DNA from: Frateuria terrea
Lineage (GTDB): Bacteria > Pseudomonadota > Gammaproteobacteria > Xanthomonadales > Rhodanobacteraceae
Length of the DNA: 64,000 nt
Reading direction: 5' to 3'
Assembly: GCF_900115705.1 (NCBI RefSeq)
Contig: NZ_FOXL01000006.1
Span: 62,001 to 126,000, forward strand
How positions within the stretch are numbered: the stretch's first letter is position 1; each line of letters opens with the position of its first letter. The notes beneath the pieces were generated by a model. That model was not told the origin of the DNA and did not search any database. It saw only the letters and a list, made by a program, of their open reading frames with translations. This document shows positions 11,898-21,388 of this stretch, in pieces. The translations under genes were made by a program, and so were the position numbers.

Positions 11898-13505
11898 ATG
11901 TCCGCCGCCCTCACGCCCATCCGCCGCGCCCTGCTCAGCGTCTCCGACAAGACCGGGCTGATCGACCTGGGCCGGCGTCTTGCTGCCAGGGGCGTGGGGC
12001 TGCTTTCCACCGGCGGCAGCGCCAAAGCGCTGCGCGAGGCTGGCATCGCGGTGACCGACGTCAGCGAACTCACCGGCTTTCCCGAGATCATGGACGGCCG
12101 CGTCAAGACGCTGCACCCGAAAGTGCACGGCGGCCTGCTCGGCCGGCGCGGTACCGACGACCCGATCATGGCCGAGCTCGGCATAGCGCCGATCGACCTG
12201 CTGGTGCTCAACCTGTACCCGTTCGAACAGACCGTCGCCAGGCCCGACTGCACGCTGGAACAGGCAATCGAGAACATCGACATCGGTGGCCCGGCGATGT
12301 TGCGCTCGGCGGCGAAGAACTGGGCGGACGTGGCGGTGCTCACCTCGCCGGACCAGTACGAAGACGCGCTCGCCGAGATCGAACGTGACGGCGGCATCGC
12401 GCGCGCCACCCGCTTCAGGCTCGCGGTGGCAGCGTTCAACCGTGTGTCCGACTACGACGGCGCGATCAGCGACTATCTGTCGGGCCTCAAGCTCAACGAG
12501 GCGCATGACGCCATCGCCGGCCACGAAACCTTCGGCGGCCAGGCCAACGGCCGCTTCGTCAAGCTGATGGACCTGCGCTACGGCGAGAACCCGCACCAGC
12601 AGGCCGCGTTCTACCGCGACCTGCACCCGGCGCCGGGCACGCTGGCGACCTTCCGCCAGTTGCAGGGCAAGGAGCTGTCCTTCAACAACATCGCCGATGC
12701 CGACGCGGCGTGGGAATGCGTGCGCAGCTTCGTCAAGCCGGCCTGCGTGATCGTCAAGCACGCCAATCCCTGCGGCGTGGCGGTGAGTCTCGAAGGCATC
12801 GCCAAGGCGTACGACCTGGCCTTCCAGACTGACCCCACGTCGGCCTTCGGCGGCATCATCGCGTTCAACCGCCCGGTCGACGGCGCCACCGCGCGCGCCA
12901 TCGTCGAGCGCCAGTTCGTCGAGGTCGTGCTCGCGCCGGGCTACGCCGACGATGCGCTGAAGGCCTTCGACAGGAAGGGCAACGTGCGCGTGCTGGAAAT
13001 CCCGCCGCCGCCGGACGGCGACCTGCGCTCACCGCACCCGGGGATGAACGTCAAGCGCGTGGGCTCCGGCCTGCTGATCCAGACCGCCGACACCGGCATG
13101 ATCAGTGCCGCCGACCTCAAGGTGGTCACCAGGCGCGCACCCACGCCCGAGCAGATCGACGACCTGATCTTCGCCTGGAAGGTGGCCAAGTTCGTCAAGT
13201 CCAACGCCATCGTCTACGCGAAGCATCGCCAGACCATCGGCATCGGCGCGGGCCAGATGAGTCGCGTCTACAGCGCGAAGGTCGCGGGCATCAAGGCGGC
13301 CGACGAGAAGCTGGAAGTTCGCGGCTCGGTGATGGCCAGCGACGCCTTTTTCCCGTTCCGCGACGGCATCGATGCCGCGGCCGAGGCGGGCATCGCGGCA
13401 GTGATCCAGCCAGGCGGCTCGATGCGCGATGCCGAGGTGATCGCCGCCGCCGACGAGCACGACATGGCGATGGTGTTCACCGGCATGCGCCACTTCCGCC
13501 ATTGA
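11898..13505 (+). CDS. purH: Bifunctional AICAR transformylase / IMP cyclohydrolase
   Basis: Performs the last two steps of de novo purine synthesis, converting AICAR through FAICAR to IMP. The N-terminal MGS-like cyclohydrolase domain ([19 protein letters not shown]; about residues 1-150) is followed by the transformylase domain with the [10 protein letters not shown] and KHANPCGVA motifs (catalytic Lys-His pair). The C-terminal GGSMRD segment is present. 535 residues, normal length. A palindromic repeat follows the stop directly and may act as a transcription boundary. Confidence 0.98.
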   Translation: MSAALTPIRRALLSVSDKTGLIDLGRRLAARGVGLLSTGGSAKALREAGIAVTDVSELTGFPEIMDGRVKTLHPKVHGGLLGRRGTDDPIMAELGIAPIDLLVLNLYPFEQTVARPDCTLEQAIENIDIGGPAMLRSAAKNWADVAVLTSPDQYEDALAEIERDGGIARATRFRLAVAAFNRVSDYDGAISDYLSGLKLNEAHDAIAGHETFGGQANGRFVKLMDLRYGENPHQQAAFYRDLHPAPGTLATFRQLQGKELSFNNIADADAAWECVRSFVKPACVIVKHANPCGVAVSLEGIAKAYDLAFQTDPTSAFGGIIAFNRPVDGATARAIVERQFVEVVLAPGYADDALKAFDRKGNVRVLEIPPPPDGDLRSPHPGMNVKRVGSGLLIQTADTGMISAADLKVVTRRAPTPEQIDDLIFAWKVAKFVKSNAIVYAKHRQTIGIGAGQMSRVYSAKVAGIKAADEKLEVRGSVMASDAFFPFRDGIDAAAEAGIAAVIQPGGSMRDAEVIAAADEHDMAMVFTGMRHFRH

Positions 13506-13513
13506 ACCGGAGG

Positions 13514-13615
13514 CCGCTCTCCCTCCAGGAGAGCGGTTGGAGTGAGGGTTCGTAGCGTGCAGCCTTCCGGCCGGACCGGCCCCTCATCCGTCGCCGCGCG
13601 CCACCTTCTCCGGAG
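13514..13615. repeat. Paired palindromic repeats after purH (family A with a divergent partner)
   Basis: The first arm has a perfect 9-bp stem CCGCTCTCC/GGAGAGCGG (13514-13522 with 13528-13536), then TTGGAGTGAGGGTTCG. About 25 bases later comes an inverted unit with CCCCTCATCC and CACCTTCTCC. The pair lies between the convergent purH and 95-residue genes and resembles a bacterial interspersed mosaic element. Confidence 0.6.
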
Positions 13616-13631
13616 CGAAAAGGAACGAGCG

Positions 13632-13919
13632 CTATACGAAGCGTTCCAGCAGCTGCCGCCATTCGGCCTCGATGGACTCGTGGCAGAACGGCACGCCGGC
13701 ACGCCGATACCAGTACCGGGCGTTGTCCAGGTCGCCTTCGAGCCGGTGCACGTGCGCATGGATTGCGGCCGCGCCGGCATCGTCCAGCAGCTGGACCAGG
13801 TGGTGCGCCCGTTCGGGCTGGCCGTGGCGCAGCCACCACAACGCCTGCAGGTGGTCGGACAACCCGTCCGGCGGCCGCGTGCCGGCGAGCGACGTTTCGA
13901 ACTGGGCGAATCGGTCCAT
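13632..13919 (-). CDS. Small conserved helical protein of unknown function
   Basis: Ninety-five residues with no signal peptide or membrane segment. The sequence is mainly helical, with Trp, Leu and Ala spacing ([20 protein letters not shown], and [10 protein letters not shown]) that recalls a TPR-like helix pair. It is convergent with purH and divergent from the GST gene, so it is probably monocistronic. No function is proposed. Support comes from its protein-like composition and position. Confidence 0.65.
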   Translation of the reverse strand: MDRFAQFETSLAGTRPPDGLSDHLQALWWLRHGQPERAHHLVQLLDDAGAAAIHAHVHRLEGDLDNARYWYRRAGVPFCHESIEAEWRQLLERFV

Positions 13920-13997
13920 ACGGCAGCCGATTCTGCGCCCTCACGGCGCCTTGTGGTGTCGATTGCGAGGCTTGGTGGGTCACGCGGAGCGCGAGCC

Positions 13998-14711
13998 ATG
14001 ACCTACGAGCTTTACTACTGGACCGGCATCCAGGGGCGCGGCGAATTCGTGCGCCTGGCGCTGGAGGATGCCGGCGCCGACTACGTGGATGTCGCCCGCA
14101 ATCGCGGCGACGCGGTGCTGGACCCCTTCCTGGCCGGCGACAGCAGCGAGGACGCGCTGCCGTTCGCCCCGCCCATCCTGCGCGCCGGCCACCTGCTGAT
14201 CGCTCAGACCGCCGCCATCCTGGCCTACCTGGGCCAGCACCTGCGGCTGGTGCCCGAGGGCGAGGCGCGGCGCATCTACGCCAACCAGTTGCAGCTGACC
14301 GTCGCCGACCTGGTCGCCGAGGTGCACGACAGCCATCACCCGATCGCGGCCAGCCTGTACTACGAGGACCAGCGGCTGGAGGCGCAACGCCGCGCCGCGG
14401 ACCTGCGCGCGCACCGCCTGCCCAAGTACCTCGGCTACTTCGAGCAGGTGCTCGCGCGCTCCGACGGTCGCCACGCGCTGGGCGAGCACTCCTACGTCGA
14501 TCTGTCGCTGTTCCAGTTGATGGCCGGCCTGGATTACGCGTTCCCCAACGCCATGCGGCGGCTGGGCAAGGACATGCGGCGGCTACGCGCGCTGGCTGGA
14601 GAGGTCGCCCAGCGCCCGCGCATCGCTGCCTACCTCGACTCGCCGCGCCGCCTGCCGTTCAACGAGAACGGCATTTTCCGCCATTACCCGGAGCTGGACG
14701 ACCCCGCCTGA
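13998..14711 (+). CDS. Glutathione S-transferase family protein
   Basis: Cytosolic GST-like protein of 237 residues. The N-terminal thioredoxin-like domain begins [20 protein letters not shown], resembling sigma/alpha/mu-type enzymes with an early catalytic Tyr and a Gly-Arg loop. The [10 protein letters not shown] motif lies near residue 73 and an all-helical C-terminal domain follows. The substrate is unknown. ATG at 13998 was chosen because upstream codons lie over the opposite-strand gene and its promoter. Confidence 0.85.
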   Translation: MTYELYYWTGIQGRGEFVRLALEDAGADYVDVARNRGDAVLDPFLAGDSSEDALPFAPPILRAGHLLIAQTAAILAYLGQHLRLVPEGEARRIYANQLQLTVADLVAEVHDSHHPIAASLYYEDQRLEAQRRAADLRAHRLPKYLGYFEQVLARSDGRHALGEHSYVDLSLFQLMAGLDYAFPNAMRRLGKDMRRLRALAGEVAQRPRIAAYLDSPRRLPFNENGIFRHYPELDDPA

Positions 14712-14750
14712 CGTACCGGCCAAACCGGGGCGGCCTGGCGCCGGCGGGAC

Positions 14751-15182
14751 TCAGAACAGCGCGATGACGATCGCACCGGCGACGATCAGGCCGCCGCCCA
14801 CCAGCAGCGGCACGCTCGGCTTCTCGCCCAGGAACACCAGCCCCAGCACGATGACGATCGCCACGCTGAGCTTGTCGATCGGGGCCACCTTGCTCACCGG
14901 CCCCAACTGCAGCGCGCGGTAGTAGCAAAGCCAGGACAGGCCGGTGGCGATCCCGGAAAGCACCAGGAACAGCCAGCTGTGCCAGGGCAAGCCGGCGGGC
15001 CGCGCCCACTCGCTGCGCAGGCTCAGGATCCCCGCGGTGATGGCGAGGATCACCAGCGTGCGGATGAAGGTGGCCAGGTTGGAATTGATCCCGGCCACGC
15101 CCAGCTTGCCGAACAACGCGGTGAGCGCGGCGAAGAACGCCGAGCCCAGCGCGAACAGCAGCCAGCTCTGGCGCAGGTCCAT
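14751..15182 (-). CDS. Half-size EamA-domain transporter
   Basis: Membrane protein of 143 residues with about four to five hydrophobic segments, equal to one EamA repeat (SWLLFALGSAFFAALTALFGK at the start, a GEKPSVPLLVGGGL region near the end). Full DMT transporters have two such repeats, so this one would need to dimerise, as small multidrug-resistance proteins do. It follows the DUF2782 gene by 7 nt on the same strand. Confidence 0.8.
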   Translation of the reverse strand: MDLRQSWLLFALGSAFFAALTALFGKLGVAGINSNLATFIRTLVILAITAGILSLRSEWARPAGLPWHSWLFLVLSGIATGLSWLCYYRALQLGPVSKVAPIDKLSVAIVIVLGLVFLGEKPSVPLLVGGGLIVAGAIVIALF

Positions 15183-15189
15183 GGCTTGC

Positions 15190-15654
15190 TCAGTCGCCGG
15201 AGGAGGACGCCGGCGCAGGCTTGGACTTGCCCCATTCCAGGATCTTGTACATCACCGGCCGCGTCGGCTTCTGGCCGTGCTCGTCGACCAACCGCCCGCT
15301 CGGGTCGACCATGTAGGTCTGCGCGATGCCGTTGGGGGGCGTGACCACCACCATGTAGAGCTGGCCGTTGCGGCGGTATTCCTGCACCGTGTTTTCGCCC
15401 TGCTTGTGCACGCTGATCTCGGGCATCGGCTGGCCCGAACGGATCGGCTCGGGCGTGCGCGGCAGCAGCGAGGTGCTGCCCTGCGCAGGCGCCGCCGTGG
15501 GTGCCCGTGCGGGCGTCGCCGCCGCGGCGCTTGCCTTGACCCCGGGATCGTCCATGCCCGGCGGCGGTGGCACGTTCACCGGCGGCTTGGACTGTGCGAA
15601 GGCAGGCGCGGCAAGCAGGGCGGGCACGAGGACGAACGCGGCAGAAAGCTTCAT
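15190..15654 (-). CDS. Secreted protein, DUF2782 family
   Basis: Periplasmic protein of 154 residues with a clear signal peptide (MKLSAAFVLVPALLAAPAFA, cleavage near residue 20), a Pro/Ala-rich linker (about 21-70), then a compact C-terminal domain with YRRNGQLYMVVVTPPNG. DUF2782 proteins of unknown role are typically found next to polA in this bacterial group, divergently as here. Confidence 0.85.
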   Translation of the reverse strand: MKLSAAFVLVPALLAAPAFAQSKPPVNVPPPPGMDDPGVKASAAAATPARAPTAAPAQGSTSLLPRTPEPIRSGQPMPEISVHKQGENTVQEYRRNGQLYMVVVTPPNGIAQTYMVDPSGRLVDEHGQKPTRPVMYKILEWGKSKPAPASSSGD

Positions 15655-15748
15655 GGCGGGCTCCGGCGATTTGGGCTACGAGCATAGCAGCGGCCCCCGC
15701 GCCGCCTGGTGAACCGCGGCCTCATGGCACGCATGCGAGAATGCCCCG

Positions 15749-18475
15749 ATGGCACAGCTCATCCTGATCGACGGCTCCTCCTACCTCTACCGCGCCTTCC
15801 ATGCGCTGCCGCCGCTGACCAACGCGCGCGGCGAGCCCACCGGCGCACTGTTCGGCGTGGTCAACATGCTGCGCGCCACGTTGAAGGCGCAGCCGGAGTA
15901 CCTGGCCTTCGTCTGCGACGCGCCCGGGCGCACCTTCCGCGACGACATCTACACCGAATACAAGGCCAACCGCCCGCCGATGCCCGACGACCTGCGCGCG
16001 CAGGTCGAACCGATGATGGCTATCGTCGGCGCGCTGGGCTTCCCGATCCTGTGCATCCCCGGCGTCGAGGCCGACGACGTGATCGGCACGCTGGCCCGTG
16101 CAGCCGCGGCGCAAGGCATCGACGTGACGATCTCCACCGGCGACAAGGACCTGGCCCAGCTGGTCGACCCGCGGGTGACGCTGGTCAACACCATGACCAA
16201 CACCACGCTGGACATCGCCGGGGTGACCGAGAAGTTCGGCGTACCACCGGAGCGCATCGTCGACTTCCTCTCCCTCACCGGCGACAGCATCGACAACGTG
16301 CCGGGCGTGACCAAGTGCGGCCCCAAGACGGCCGCCAAGTGGCTGGCCGAATACGGCTCGCTCGATGGCGTGATCGCCAACGCGGACAAGGTCGGCGGCA
16401 AGATCGGCGAGTACCTGCGCGAGGCGCTGCCCACGCTGCCGCTTTCGCGCGAGCTGGTGACCATCCGCACCGACGTGGAGCTGGAACACGGCCCCACCGA
16501 CCTCAGCCTGCGCGATCGCGACACCGCCACGCTGCGCGAGCTGTTCACCCGCTACGAGTTCAAGGCGGCGCTGAAGGAACTGGACGCCGAGACCCTCGGC
16601 GAACCGGGCCCCGCGCCCGTCGCCGCGGTCGCTCCCGCGCCGGTCACACCCGCGCCGGCCGCCGCACGGGCGGGCGAGTACGAGCTGGTCACCACGCCGG
16701 AGCGCTTCGAGCACTGGCTGGCACAACTGCGCAAGGCGCCGCTGATCGCCTTCGACACCGAGACCAGCGACATCGACGCCATGCGCGCCGAACTGATCGG
16801 CCTGTCCTTCGCTGTCGAATCCGGCAGGGCCTGCTACATCCCGGTCGCGCACGACTACCCCGGCGCGCCCTGGCAGCTGGATCGCGACCAGGTGCTGCAT
16901 GCGCTCAAGCCGCTGTTCGAGGACCCAGGCATCGCCAAGCTCGGCCAGCACGCCAAGTACGACATCAACGTGCTGTCGCACTACGGTATCGGCGTACAGG
17001 GCCTCAAGCACGATTCCATGCTCGCCTCCTACGTCTGGAACGCCACCGCCACTCGCCACGACATGGACTCGCTGGCCAGCCGCTACCTCGGTTACCAGAC
17101 CATCAAGTACGAGGACGTGGCGGGCAAGGGCGCCAGACAGATCCCGTTCTCGCAGGTGGACCTGGACACCGCCTGCCGCTATGCCGCCGAGGATGCCGAC
17201 ATCACCCTGCGCCTGCACGAAGCGCTGCAGCCGATGCTCGAGACCGTCCCTGCGCTCAAGCGCGTGTACGAAGAGATCGAAGTGCCGCTGATACCGATCC
17301 TCGCCGGCATGGAGCGCAAGGGCGTGCTGATCGACGTCGGCGAATTGCGCAGGCAGAGCCAGGAGCTGGGCAAGCGCATGCTCGAACTGCAGCAGCAGGC
17401 CTACGCGCACGCCGGGCGCGACTTCAGCCTCGACTCGCCCAAGCAGCTGCAGACGATCCTGTTCGACGAGCTGGGCCTGGCGGCCAAGCTGAAGACGCCC
17501 AAGGGCCAGCCCTCGACCAACGAAGAAGCGCTGGAGGCGATTGCCGACGACCACGCGCTGCCGCGGCTGATCCTCGACTACCGCGGGCTGGCCAAGCTGC
17601 GCTCCACCTACACGGACAAGCTGGCGCAGATGGTCAATCCGCGCACCGGCCGCGTGCACACCTGCTACCACCAGGCGTCGGTGGCGACCGGGCGCATTTC
17701 CTCGTCGGACCCGAACCTGCAGAACATCCCGGTGCGCACCGACGAGGGCCGGCGCATCCGCGCCGCCTTCGTCGCGCCGCCCGGCTGGGTGGTGATGGCC
17801 GCCGACTACTCGCAGATCGAGCTGCGCATCATGGCGCACCTGTCCGGCGACGAGGCGCTGCTGCGCGCGTTCAAGAGCGGCGGCGACGTGCACCGCGCCA
17901 CCGCCGCCGAAGTGTTCGGCGTGGCGCCGGAGGAGATCACGCTCAACCAGCGCCGCGCGGCCAAGGCGATCAACTTCGGCCTGATGTACGGCATGAGCGC
18001 GTTCGGCCTGGCCCGGCAACTGGGCATCGATCGCGGGGAAGCGAGCGACTACATGGCGCGCTACTTCTCGCGCTTCGCCGGCGTGCGCGCCTTCATGGAC
18101 GCCACCCGCGAGCAGGCGCACCGCGACGGCTACGTCGAAACCATCTTCGGCCGCCGGCTGTACCTGGAGAACCTCAAGGCGCGCAACCAGGCGCTGCGCG
18201 CTGGCGCCGAGCGTGCCGCGGTCAACGCGCCGATGCAGGGCAGCGCGGCGGACATCATCAAGCGCGCGATGATCGCGATGGGCTCCTACCTGTGCCAACG
18301 CACCGACGCGCACATGCTGATGCAGGTGCACGACGAACTGGTGTTCGAGGTGCAGGAGGACGCGGTGGATGCCCTGCGCCAGGCGGTGACCGAGCGGATG
18401 GCCGGCGCCGCGGAGCTCGCCGTGCCGCTGGTGGTGGACGTGGGCGTCGGGGCGAACTGGGAGCAGGCGCACTAG
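15749..18475 (+). CDS. polA: DNA polymerase I
   Basis: Repair and Okazaki-fragment polymerase of 908 residues. The 5'-nuclease domain is at the N-terminus (LILIDGSSYLYRAFHALPP; GVEADDVIGTLA). The 3'-5' exonuclease domain keeps its catalytic motifs (FDTETSD, and YAAEDADITLRL), so proofreading should be active. The polymerase domain has DYSQIELRIMAHLSGD, the O-helix RRAAKAINFGLMYGMS and VHDELVFEV. An Ala/Pro-rich linker joins nuclease and exonuclease. An sRNA candidate follows it, as is known for polA in several gammaproteobacteria. Confidence 0.99.
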   Translation: MAQLILIDGSSYLYRAFHALPPLTNARGEPTGALFGVVNMLRATLKAQPEYLAFVCDAPGRTFRDDIYTEYKANRPPMPDDLRAQVEPMMAIVGALGFPILCIPGVEADDVIGTLARAAAAQGIDVTISTGDKDLAQLVDPRVTLVNTMTNTTLDIAGVTEKFGVPPERIVDFLSLTGDSIDNVPGVTKCGPKTAAKWLAEYGSLDGVIANADKVGGKIGEYLREALPTLPLSRELVTIRTDVELEHGPTDLSLRDRDTATLRELFTRYEFKAALKELDAETLGEPGPAPVAAVAPAPVTPAPAAARAGEYELVTTPERFEHWLAQLRKAPLIAFDTETSDIDAMRAELIGLSFAVESGRACYIPVAHDYPGAPWQLDRDQVLHALKPLFEDPGIAKLGQHAKYDINVLSHYGIGVQGLKHDSMLASYVWNATATRHDMDSLASRYLGYQTIKYEDVAGKGARQIPFSQVDLDTACRYAAEDADITLRLHEALQPMLETVPALKRVYEEIEVPLIPILAGMERKGVLIDVGELRRQSQELGKRMLELQQQAYAHAGRDFSLDSPKQLQTILFDELGLAAKLKTPKGQPSTNEEALEAIADDHALPRLILDYRGLAKLRSTYTDKLAQMVNPRTGRVHTCYHQASVATGRISSSDPNLQNIPVRTDEGRRIRAAFVAPPGWVVMAADYSQIELRIMAHLSGDEALLRAFKSGGDVHRATAAEVFGVAPEEITLNQRRAAKAINFGLMYGMSAFGLARQLGIDRGEASDYMARYFSRFAGVRAFMDATREQAHRDGYVETIFGRRLYLENLKARNQALRAGAERAAVNAPMQGSAADIIKRAMIAMGSYLCQRTDAHMLMQVHDELVFEVQEDAVDALRQAVTERMAGAAELAVPLVVDVGVGANWEQAH

Positions 18476-18619
18476 TTCTCGCCTTCGCGGGCGAAAATTT
18501 TCGTTACGCGCAAGCGGCAAGTTCGTGCGGATGAACGAACCCTGACCTGTTCCGGTGGTCTCGAACGCCTCCCTTGAAACTTTCCTCCCTCATCCGCATC
18601 CAAGGTTCCGGATGCACGC

Positions 18620-18738
18620 AACGGCATCCACGACCCGTCCACCTCCCTGAGCGGGTCACCAAGGATGCGAACCTCTCCCCTGGGCTTCGCATCCACCCCG
18701 GCCCCGAAGGTTCCCCCTAGCCTTCGGGGCTTTTTTTC
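18620..18738 (+). ncRNA. sX13-like small RNA with C-rich hairpin loops
   Basis: Three successive hairpins: GACCCG/CGGGTC (18632-18637 with 18652-18657), a perfect GGATGCGAA/TTCGCATCC (18663-18671 with 18686-18694), and the terminator hairpin at 18702-18729. Each loop carries a C-rich run (CCTCCC, CCTCTCCCC, TCCCCC). Xanthomonas sX13, also next to polA, is known to have three hairpins with C-rich loops that pair with G-rich mRNA sites; Spot 42 and ErsA occupy the same locus elsewhere. The 5' end is a guess; further CCTCCC motifs at 18568-18592 and another GCATCC/GGATGC hairpin at 18596-18615 could belong to a longer transcript. Confidence 0.72.
18702..18738 (+). terminator. Intrinsic terminator of the sX13-like RNA (and polA)
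   Basis: Nine-base perfect stem CCCCGAAGG/CCTTCGGGG (18702-18710 with 18721-18729), a C-rich 10-base loop, then seven T residues (18731-18737). Confidence 0.9.
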
Positions 18739-18795
18739 GCCCTTCACCGCCGCGCTCGCTATGATCGGGGCGCACCCCAACCGAGGAGACGGCTC

Positions 18796-19014
18796 ATGCG
18801 TGCAGGACTCATCGTCGTCGGCATCATCCTGTTGATCGCCGGTATCTGGGTAACCCTGGGCAACGGCAGCTACAAGAAGACCGATACCGTGGCCCAGCTT
18901 GGCCCGGCCAAGATCGAAGCCACCCACGACAAGGCGGTGCCGCAATGGATCGGCATCGCCGGCATCGTGGTCGGCGGCCTGCTGACCATTGGCGGGTTCG
19001 TCAAGAAAAGTTGA
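18796..19014 (+). CDS. Small two-helix membrane protein, DUF3185-like
   Basis: Seventy-two residues with two transmembrane helices (about 4-22 and 48-66) and a polar middle segment. It resembles DUF3185 small membrane proteins, whose function is unknown. A GAGGAG ribosome-binding sequence lies just before the ATG. It lies between the polA-linked sRNA and uvrD. Confidence 0.75.
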   Translation: MRAGLIVVGIILLIAGIWVTLGNGSYKKTDTVAQLGPAKIEATHDKAVPQWIGIAGIVVGGLLTIGGFVKKS

Positions 19015-19071
19015 CCTTCGGCCGCGCCGCGTTCGCGCGGCGCGGTTGACATGCACCGGTACAATCGGTGG

Positions 19072-21357
19072 ATGGATGTTTCGTACCTGATCGACTCGCT
19101 CAACGACGCGCAGCGCGAAGCCGTCTGCGCCCCGCCCGGCCACTACCTCGTGCTGGCCGGCGCCGGTTCCGGCAAGACCCGCGTACTGACCCACCGCATC
19201 GGCTGGCTGACCCAGGTCGAGCGGGTGCCGCCGTGGGCGATCCTGGCGGTTACCTTTACCAACAAGGCCGCCGGCGAGATGCGCGCGCGGCTGGATTCGC
19301 TGATCCCTGGCGGCACCACCGGCCTTACCGTCGGCACCTTCCACGGCATCGCCCATCGCCTGCTGCGCCGGCACTGGCGCGAGGCCGGGTTGCCAGAGGG
19401 CTTCCAGATCCTCGATGCGGACGACCAGCAGCGCCTGGTCAAGCGCGTGGTGGCCGGATTGGGGCTCGACGAGGCACGTTTCCCGCCACGCCAGGCCACC
19501 TGGCAGATCAACGGCTGGAAGGACGAAGGCAAGCGCCCGGACGCCATCGAACACGGCAACCACCCGGTCACCCGTACGCTGGTGCAGATCTACACCGCCT
19601 ACGAGGAGGCCTGCCGCCGCGCCGGCCTGGTCGACTTCGCCGAACTGCTGTTGCGCGCGCACGAGCTATGGCTGAAGAACCCGGCCGTGCTGGAGCATTA
19701 CCAGCAGCGCTGGCGGCACCTGCTGATCGACGAGTTCCAGGACACCAACGCGCTGCAGTACGCCTGGATCCGCGTGCTCGCCGGCAGCGTCGGCAAGGTG
19801 TTCGCCGTGGGCGACGACGACCAGTCGATCTACGGGTGGCGCGGTGCCAAGGTGGAGAACATGCAGCAGTTCCTGCGTGACTTCCCCGGCGCGCGCACGA
19901 TCAAGCTGGAGCAGAACTACCGCTCCACCGCCACCATCCTGAAGGCCGCCAACAGCGTGATCGCGCGCAACGGTGGCCGCCTGGGCAAGCAGTTGTGGAC
20001 CGCCGGCGAGGCGGGCGAGCGCATCGCGCTGTACGCCGCCTACAACGAGCAGGACGAGGCGCGTTTCGTCATCGAGCGCATCCGCGAATACGTCAACGAG
20101 CACGGCAGCGCCAAGGACTGCGCGATCCTCTACCGCTCCAATGCGCAGTCGCGCAACTTCGAGGAACAGCTCAGCCAGCGCAGCATCCCTTATCGCGTCT
20201 ACGGCGGCCTGCGCTTCTTCGAGCGCGCCGAGATCAAGGACGCGCTGGCCTACCTGCGGCTGACCGCCAATCGCCACGACGACGCCGCCTTCGAGCGGGC
20301 GGTGAACACGCCGCCGCGCGGCATCGGCGACCGCACGCTGGACGTCCTGCGCCGGCGGGCGCGGGCCGAGGGCAGCTCGATGTGGGAGGCGGCGCTGGGC
20401 GAGTTGACTGACGGGCGCGAGCTGGCCGGCCGTGCGAAGAATGCGGTGAAGACGTTCCTGGCGCTGATCGACCAGATGGCCCGCGACTTTCAGCCGCTCT
20501 CCCCCCGGGAGAGGGGTTGGGGTGAGGGTTCGGGTGCGCCGGAGGCTCCTGCTCCGACCGAACCCTCACCCCCAGCCCCTCTCCCGGCGGGAGAGGAGAG
20601 CCAAAGCCTCACCCTCGCCGAACAGATGGACCACGCCATCACCCACACCGGCCTGCGCGACCACTACGAAAAGGACAGCCGCGGCAACGGCGAAGCACGC
20701 GTGGAAAACCTCGACGAGCTGGTCAACGTCGCCAGCCGTTTCGCCATGACGCCGGAGGATGTCGAAGCCGGCCTTACCGAACTTTCCGCGTTCCTCTCGC
20801 ATGCCGCGCTCGAGGCCGGCGAAGGCCAGGGCGAGGCCTGGGACGACTGCGTGCAGCTGATGACGCTGCATTCGGCCAAGGGCCTGGAGTTCCCGCTGGT
20901 ATTCCTGGTCGGCATGGAGGAAGGCCTGTTTCCCAGCCAGCGTTCGACCGAGGACGAGAGCCGGCTGGAGGAAGAACGCCGCCTGGCCTACGTCGGCATC
21001 ACCCGCGCGCGCGAGCGGCTGGTGGTCACCCATGCCGAATCGCGCCGCATGCACGGCACCGAGATGCTCGCCCGTCCGTCGCGCTTCCTCGCCGAGATGC
21101 CGGCCGAGCTGATCGACGAGGTGCGCCCGCGCGTGCAGGTCAGCCGTCCGCTCTACGCCGGCCGCCATGCCGACACCGCCTCGCTGCAGGAAGAGCTGCC
21201 GGTCAAGCTGGGCCAGCGCGTCAGCCATCCGAGCTTCGGCGAAGGCGTCGTGGTCAGCGCCGAGGGCAGCGGTGCGCACACGCGGCTGCAGGTGAACTTC
21301 TCCGGCGCGGGCAGCAAGTGGCTGGTGGCCGCCTACGCCAACCTGACGCCGCTGTAG
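19072..21357 (+). CDS. uvrD: DNA helicase II UvrD with an in-frame palindromic-repeat insertion
   Basis: Superfamily 1 3'-5' helicase for nucleotide excision and mismatch repair. Walker A (LAGAGSGKTRVLTHR), LAVTFTNKAAGEM, DEFQDTN, GDDDQSIYGWRGA, LEQNYRS, LHSAKGLEFP and VGITRAR motifs are all intact. The start MDVSYLIDSLNDAQRE at 19072 matches E. coli UvrD. The protein is 761 residues against about 720 in E. coli. The excess fits one insertion after Phe473, rich in Pro, Glu and Gly (PLSPRERGWGEG ... PAPLPAGEES), encoded by a repeat pair at 20496-20594. It interrupts the region before the LAEQMDHAI helix, in the 2B subdomain; catalytic motifs are unaffected. Confidence 0.96.
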   Translation: MDVSYLIDSLNDAQREAVCAPPGHYLVLAGAGSGKTRVLTHRIGWLTQVERVPPWAILAVTFTNKAAGEMRARLDSLIPGGTTGLTVGTFHGIAHRLLRRHWREAGLPEGFQILDADDQQRLVKRVVAGLGLDEARFPPRQATWQINGWKDEGKRPDAIEHGNHPVTRTLVQIYTAYEEACRRAGLVDFAELLLRAHELWLKNPAVLEHYQQRWRHLLIDEFQDTNALQYAWIRVLAGSVGKVFAVGDDDQSIYGWRGAKVENMQQFLRDFPGARTIKLEQNYRSTATILKAANSVIARNGGRLGKQLWTAGEAGERIALYAAYNEQDEARFVIERIREYVNEHGSAKDCAILYRSNAQSRNFEEQLSQRSIPYRVYGGLRFFERAEIKDALAYLRLTANRHDDAAFERAVNTPPRGIGDRTLDVLRRRARAEGSSMWEAALGELTDGRELAGRAKNAVKTFLALIDQMARDFQPLSPRERGWGEGSGAPEAPAPTEPSPPAPLPAGEESQSLTLAEQMDHAITHTGLRDHYEKDSRGNGEARVENLDELVNVASRFAMTPEDVEAGLTELSAFLSHAALEAGEGQGEAWDDCVQLMTLHSAKGLEFPLVFLVGMEEGLFPSQRSTEDESRLEEERRLAYVGITRARERLVVTHAESRRMHGTEMLARPSRFLAEMPAELIDEVRPRVQVSRPLYAGRHADTASLQEELPVKLGQRVSHPSFGEGVVVSAEGSGAHTRLQVNFSGAGSKWLVAAYANLTPL
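20496..20594. repeat. Inverted pair of family-A palindromic repeats inside uvrD
   Basis: Two copies face each other: 20510-20533 (GAGAGGGGTTGGGGTGAGGG then TTCGG) and 20557-20583, its reverse complement with one mismatch and one extra base. Each half also has its own small stem (CTCTCCC with GGGAGAG). The whole element stays in frame with uvrD and contains no stop codon. Confidence 0.85.
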
Positions 21358-21388
21358 CCACCGTTGGCGAGATAAGCGGAGGCTCGCC

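Noticed and set aside
15722-18520. 932-residue minus-strand frame opposite polA
   Set aside because: Same shadow effect; the sense frame encodes a complete DNA polymerase I.
19060-19065. TACAAT as a uvrD promoter -10 box with TTGACA at 19046
   Set aside because: Only eight bases separate the two boxes, far from the needed 16-18, and no LexA-type operator accompanies them.
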